Below, piece by piece: positions 55,828-64,000 of a stretch of DNA of 64,000 nt (position 1 is its first letter; every line of letters starts with the position of its first letter). The translations under genes and the position numbers were made by a program. Source of the DNA: Amorphophallus konjac (lineage: Eukaryota > Streptophyta > Magnoliopsida > Alismatales > Araceae); the NCBI GenBank assembly GCA_022559845.1, contig CM040128.1, positions 79,795,247 to 79,859,246 of the forward strand. Reading direction: 5' to 3'. Under the pieces are notes generated by a model, which saw only the letters and a program-made list of their open reading frames with translations, ran no database searches and was not told where the DNA came from.

Positions 55828-57479
55828 AATAAATAGAGAAGGTGATACGTGACCTAAGAAACATTTTCCAATCGCTACAAAATTTATGTACAGTTATTTA
55901 TTTGACATAACATTCGTGACTATATATTTTTTACATGTAAATATAATTACACTTGAAATGTAAAACAAATAATGCATCTCAATGTTTACCTAATTACCTA
56001 TGAAATGTTAAAAAAACAGTGCGTCTGAATGTTTCCATCATTGTACGTGCAACGTAAAAGAGAGGCCTAAATATTTATATAATTTCACGTCGAATGCTAA
56101 CAAATATTAACGTGTCTAAATATTTAGATGACTACATAATTTGTTAATTTATTTACATTGCATATTTAGGTCAAATAAATATATTAATTAAATTGAACAT
56201 AGGCTGAAGTGGTATAAAGATAATTTAGAGGTAGGATACGTAAAATATAAAAAATATGATTTTAGAAGTATTAATAGTAAGATTGGGATGACAAGGGCAA
56301 TCAAGTTAATTTATATAGTTAACCTATTTTATATATGATTAAGTACAACTAAAAATAAGTGAAATAAGTGAAGAGTTTTCGTCATTTGATTAAGATAGAT
56401 AATCTATTAAGATAAATTTACTCGCGAACAATGACTCTCATTTTAACTATTCCTCTCTCAAACAAAGGAGGGGGCACAGGGGCTACGTAGTATGTACCCA
56501 GAACAGAAGAGTGGGTATAAGGCTGGCGATCCCCGAGAGGCCACCAGGCCCACCACTAGACCGAGGAGTGCACGCACGAAAGCGGAGCTGCCTTTTGGGC
56601 TTTCGATGGATCCCCGATGTGTAGCAGCATCCTACGCGACTCCACGTCACAGCTGACGCACACACTCCAGCTAGCCACTAGACCTATCCACGAGCCGGAG
56701 GTCCACGGCGTTCCCGCATCAGACCTACATCACTGGACCCTGATCAAGAAACGTGATAGAGACGACTGCCCGTGATCGAGAAACCATGAGCGGACGACCG
56801 GATCTGCCGGACGTCACACTCTGGCATCACGCCCCCAGACCAGGCTCGTTGACCCACGTTTCCTACGGAAGTCACGTCTCACATTTTTCTAACCAATGGG
56901 CGGTCGGCCACACCCAGCCAAACAGCCGCGGACAGGTGGCGGATCGTCGTGATCTACTCCGGCGACACTCCCTCTCGTCCCTCCCCTCCTGTGGCGGTCT
57001 TCACCACCAACCGACCGCTGCGCGGGGACGGGTCAAACTGGAGATTAGTCGCGGCGGAAAAGTATTGGTGGTTTAGATACAATCATCGCTTGGACGGCTC
57101 TGATGTGCGCGATTGTGGATGGGGTTTGATGGAGCCGTCAAGGCGCACGTTTCGTCCCGGTCGGATCATCGTTTCGTCCCGGTCGGATCTGATGATAATC
57201 CGAGCAGTGATTCGATTTGGGCCAGATTAGGAATTCCTCCAACCCCGGTCGACGATCGGCGCCCCCTTGGTTCCCGGAAACCGCGTTCCCCCCGGCGCGT
57301 CTCGGGCTCCACCGGAAAGCTGTCTGCAACTTCCCAGGCTTCCCCTCCCCCGCTCTCTGTTTGCTCACGCCAAACAGGAGTCAGAAAATGGATTATGTAG
57401 ATAAAGGAATAAAGAAACGATATTAATTGTAATAAATAAAAAAATAAGAGCGAGTGAGGGAGGGAGGGAGGGAAATTTG
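55828..57479. other. Intergenic and upstream promoter region of the kinase gene
   Basis: 55828-56450 is AT-rich with four imperfect repeats of about 45-55 bases at 55950-56140. 56465-57400 is GC-richer with no ORF of note. At 57149 and 57170 GTTTCGTCCCGGTCGGATC occurs twice. A GAGGGAGGGAGGGAG run (57455-57471) precedes the TATA box. No gene is seen. Confidence 0.6.
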
Positions 57480-57486
57480 TATAAAA
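57480..57486 (+). promoter_or_regulatory. Probable TATA box of the kinase gene
   Basis: TTTGTATAAAACTTTT, about 780 bases upstream of the ATG. Transcription would start near 57515, giving a long 5' UTR with C/T-rich stretches. Confidence 0.5.
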
Positions 57487-57560
57487 CTTTTCTTATCCGT
57501 AGTTTCATTTCATCCGTGCCTATTTTTGTTTGCCGCCAGTTGTTGCCGTTGTCGTTGTTT

Positions 57561-57737
57561 ATGGGGGCGGGGAGCAGCGAAATAAATTAAAAAGTGGGGA
57601 GGGTGGGGATGGGAAGTGGGGAAAGCAAAATGGGGTCTGGTCTCCCTGTCCAAACGTGAGGGCCAGCGGGCGAAGCCGCCATGAAGCCACCCTTTTCTCG
57701 CCTCTTCTTCCTCCTCCTCCTCCTCATGCCAATCTAG
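57561..57737 (+). promoter_or_regulatory. Three short upstream ORFs in the kinase 5' UTR
   Basis: ATG-started frames at 57561-57590 (9 aa), 57609-57659 (16 aa) and 57681-57737 (18 aa, a leucine-rich run) lie between the TATA box and the kinase start. If the leader is unspliced they could lower translation. A 5' UTR intron is possible. Confidence 0.35.
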
Positions 57738-58262
57738 ACCCTTCAAATCGCCCCTCTCCCCTCCCCGTTCCAGCCTTTGGCTTCCCTCCTCTTCCGCTCA
57801 CCCACCCACCCCCAGCCATATCTCTCTCCTTCTCTGTTCTCTGCTTCCCCATCCTCCACAGCCACTTCCCCTCTGTTCCCTCCCTCTCCCTCTCTATCTC
57901 TTCTCACGCGTCTCTAGAAAGAGGAGGTTGTGACTTTTGTTTCCTCCGGCCGATCTCTGTTTCCGGAATCCTTGGGTACCCAGAAGAGTTCCTGGCTGCA
58001 GGGTCTCCACCTTTGGCCCACCAACTGGGGGGTGGTGATCAATTTGCTCGCCCCGATCCAAAGATTGGATTTTTGGCTGCCCTGCGCCGCTGCCGTGTGG
58101 CTTGTTGTGGAGTTCTTCCCGCCGTTGGCTTAGGCTTGGCTTTTTCTAGAGCTGTTTGACCGCGTACACAGGAGGCCCAGGCTTTCCATCTCTTAGCTTC
58201 CGCCTCTCCGGCGAGCGCCGCCGATCGATGCTTCTGTTTCCGGCGGCCATCCCGTCCGTTTG

Positions 58263-63662
<5,400 letters not shown>

Positions 63663-64000
63663 GTTTTAAACATGTATAGATGTTCTTTTTTCATCTCCTC
63701 TTTCATACTCAGGATGTGAGATTGGTTGTCTCCATAAGATGCCACAGAACTGAAAAAAAAGGAAAGAAAGAAAGATTGATGTAGCATTTTATCTGATTTG
63801 TTTTTCGACATTTTGGTTTTCGTTGGAGAAAGAGGATAGGTGATTTTCAGAGTTCCTGTCGTGGCAGGTGAATCACACCAACTTTCCACCTTTATAACGC
63901 GTTATAACCAAGAACAGTTCCAGGAATTGGATACTGTCCAAGCACTTTGGAGAGCTGTTGTTATCATAACTTGGATGATGATCTTAGATGTATCTTTATA
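63663..64000 (+). other. 3' UTR and downstream sequence of the kinase gene
   Basis: T-rich sequence after the TAA at 63660-63662. No clear AATAAA before the window ends, so the poly(A) site is not located. Confidence 0.6.

Noticed and set aside
57530..58159. 209-codon plus-strand ORF before the kinase
   Set aside because: It starts at TTG, is C/T-rich low complexity in the leader, and is out of frame with the kinase start; no domain.

Overview
The window is nuclear DNA of a flowering plant, most likely a monocot. Evidence: a GC-rich first exon in the only clear host gene, plant-type Ty3/gypsy LTR retrotransposons with initiator-tRNA-Met primer sites, a plant L1-type LINE with a C-terminal RNase H, and AT-rich introns with GT..AG borders. 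No bacterial, organellar, rRNA or tRNA gene was found. About 55 of 64 kb is mobile or repeat DNA; the host gene fills the last 6 kb.

Layout. 1-3196: minus-strand LTR element (A), cut by the window edge, whose first ORF resembles a retropepsin without its catalytic motif. 3197-3948: a possible two-exon gene fragment of unknown function. 3949-19123: a non-coding, hairpin-rich block (F) made of successive tandem arrays, split at 11578 by an apparently complete LINE (11579-17463, ORF1 and ORF2 open). 19124-55827: a five-level nest of LTR elements. A Tat-like element (T; its 3' end and LTR lie at 54395-55827) was hit by a minus-strand element E. The 5' LTR of E was hit by D (23700-51564). The internal region of D was hit by B (32510-49121). 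The gag zinc knuckle of B was hit by chromovirus C (36407-46293). Target-site duplications were read for D (GGATC), B (ACCCA) and C (ATTTC/GTTTC).

55828-57479 is AT-rich intergenic DNA and a promoter. 58263-63662 is a seven-exon calcium-dependent protein kinase of the CPK5/6/26 type, predicted 582 aa with all catalytic motifs and four EF hands intact. The window ends in its 3' UTR.

How parts relate. Only C carries recognisable PR-RT-RNaseH-IN-chromodomain sequence, and it is broken by one stop and one frameshift. A, B, D and E look non-autonomous: B keeps only gag, D has an unrecognised proline-rich ORF, E has no pol. They would need enzymes from elsewhere.

The most unusual signal is a recurrent architecture of tiny stem-loops in F and D. 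The 6765-7225 array repeats three hairpin types in a fixed order, with a compensatory base-pair change and a cUUCGg tetraloop. The D leader and LTR carry at least eight short hairpins whose stems differ but stay paired. A structural or packaging role in element RNA is an inference.
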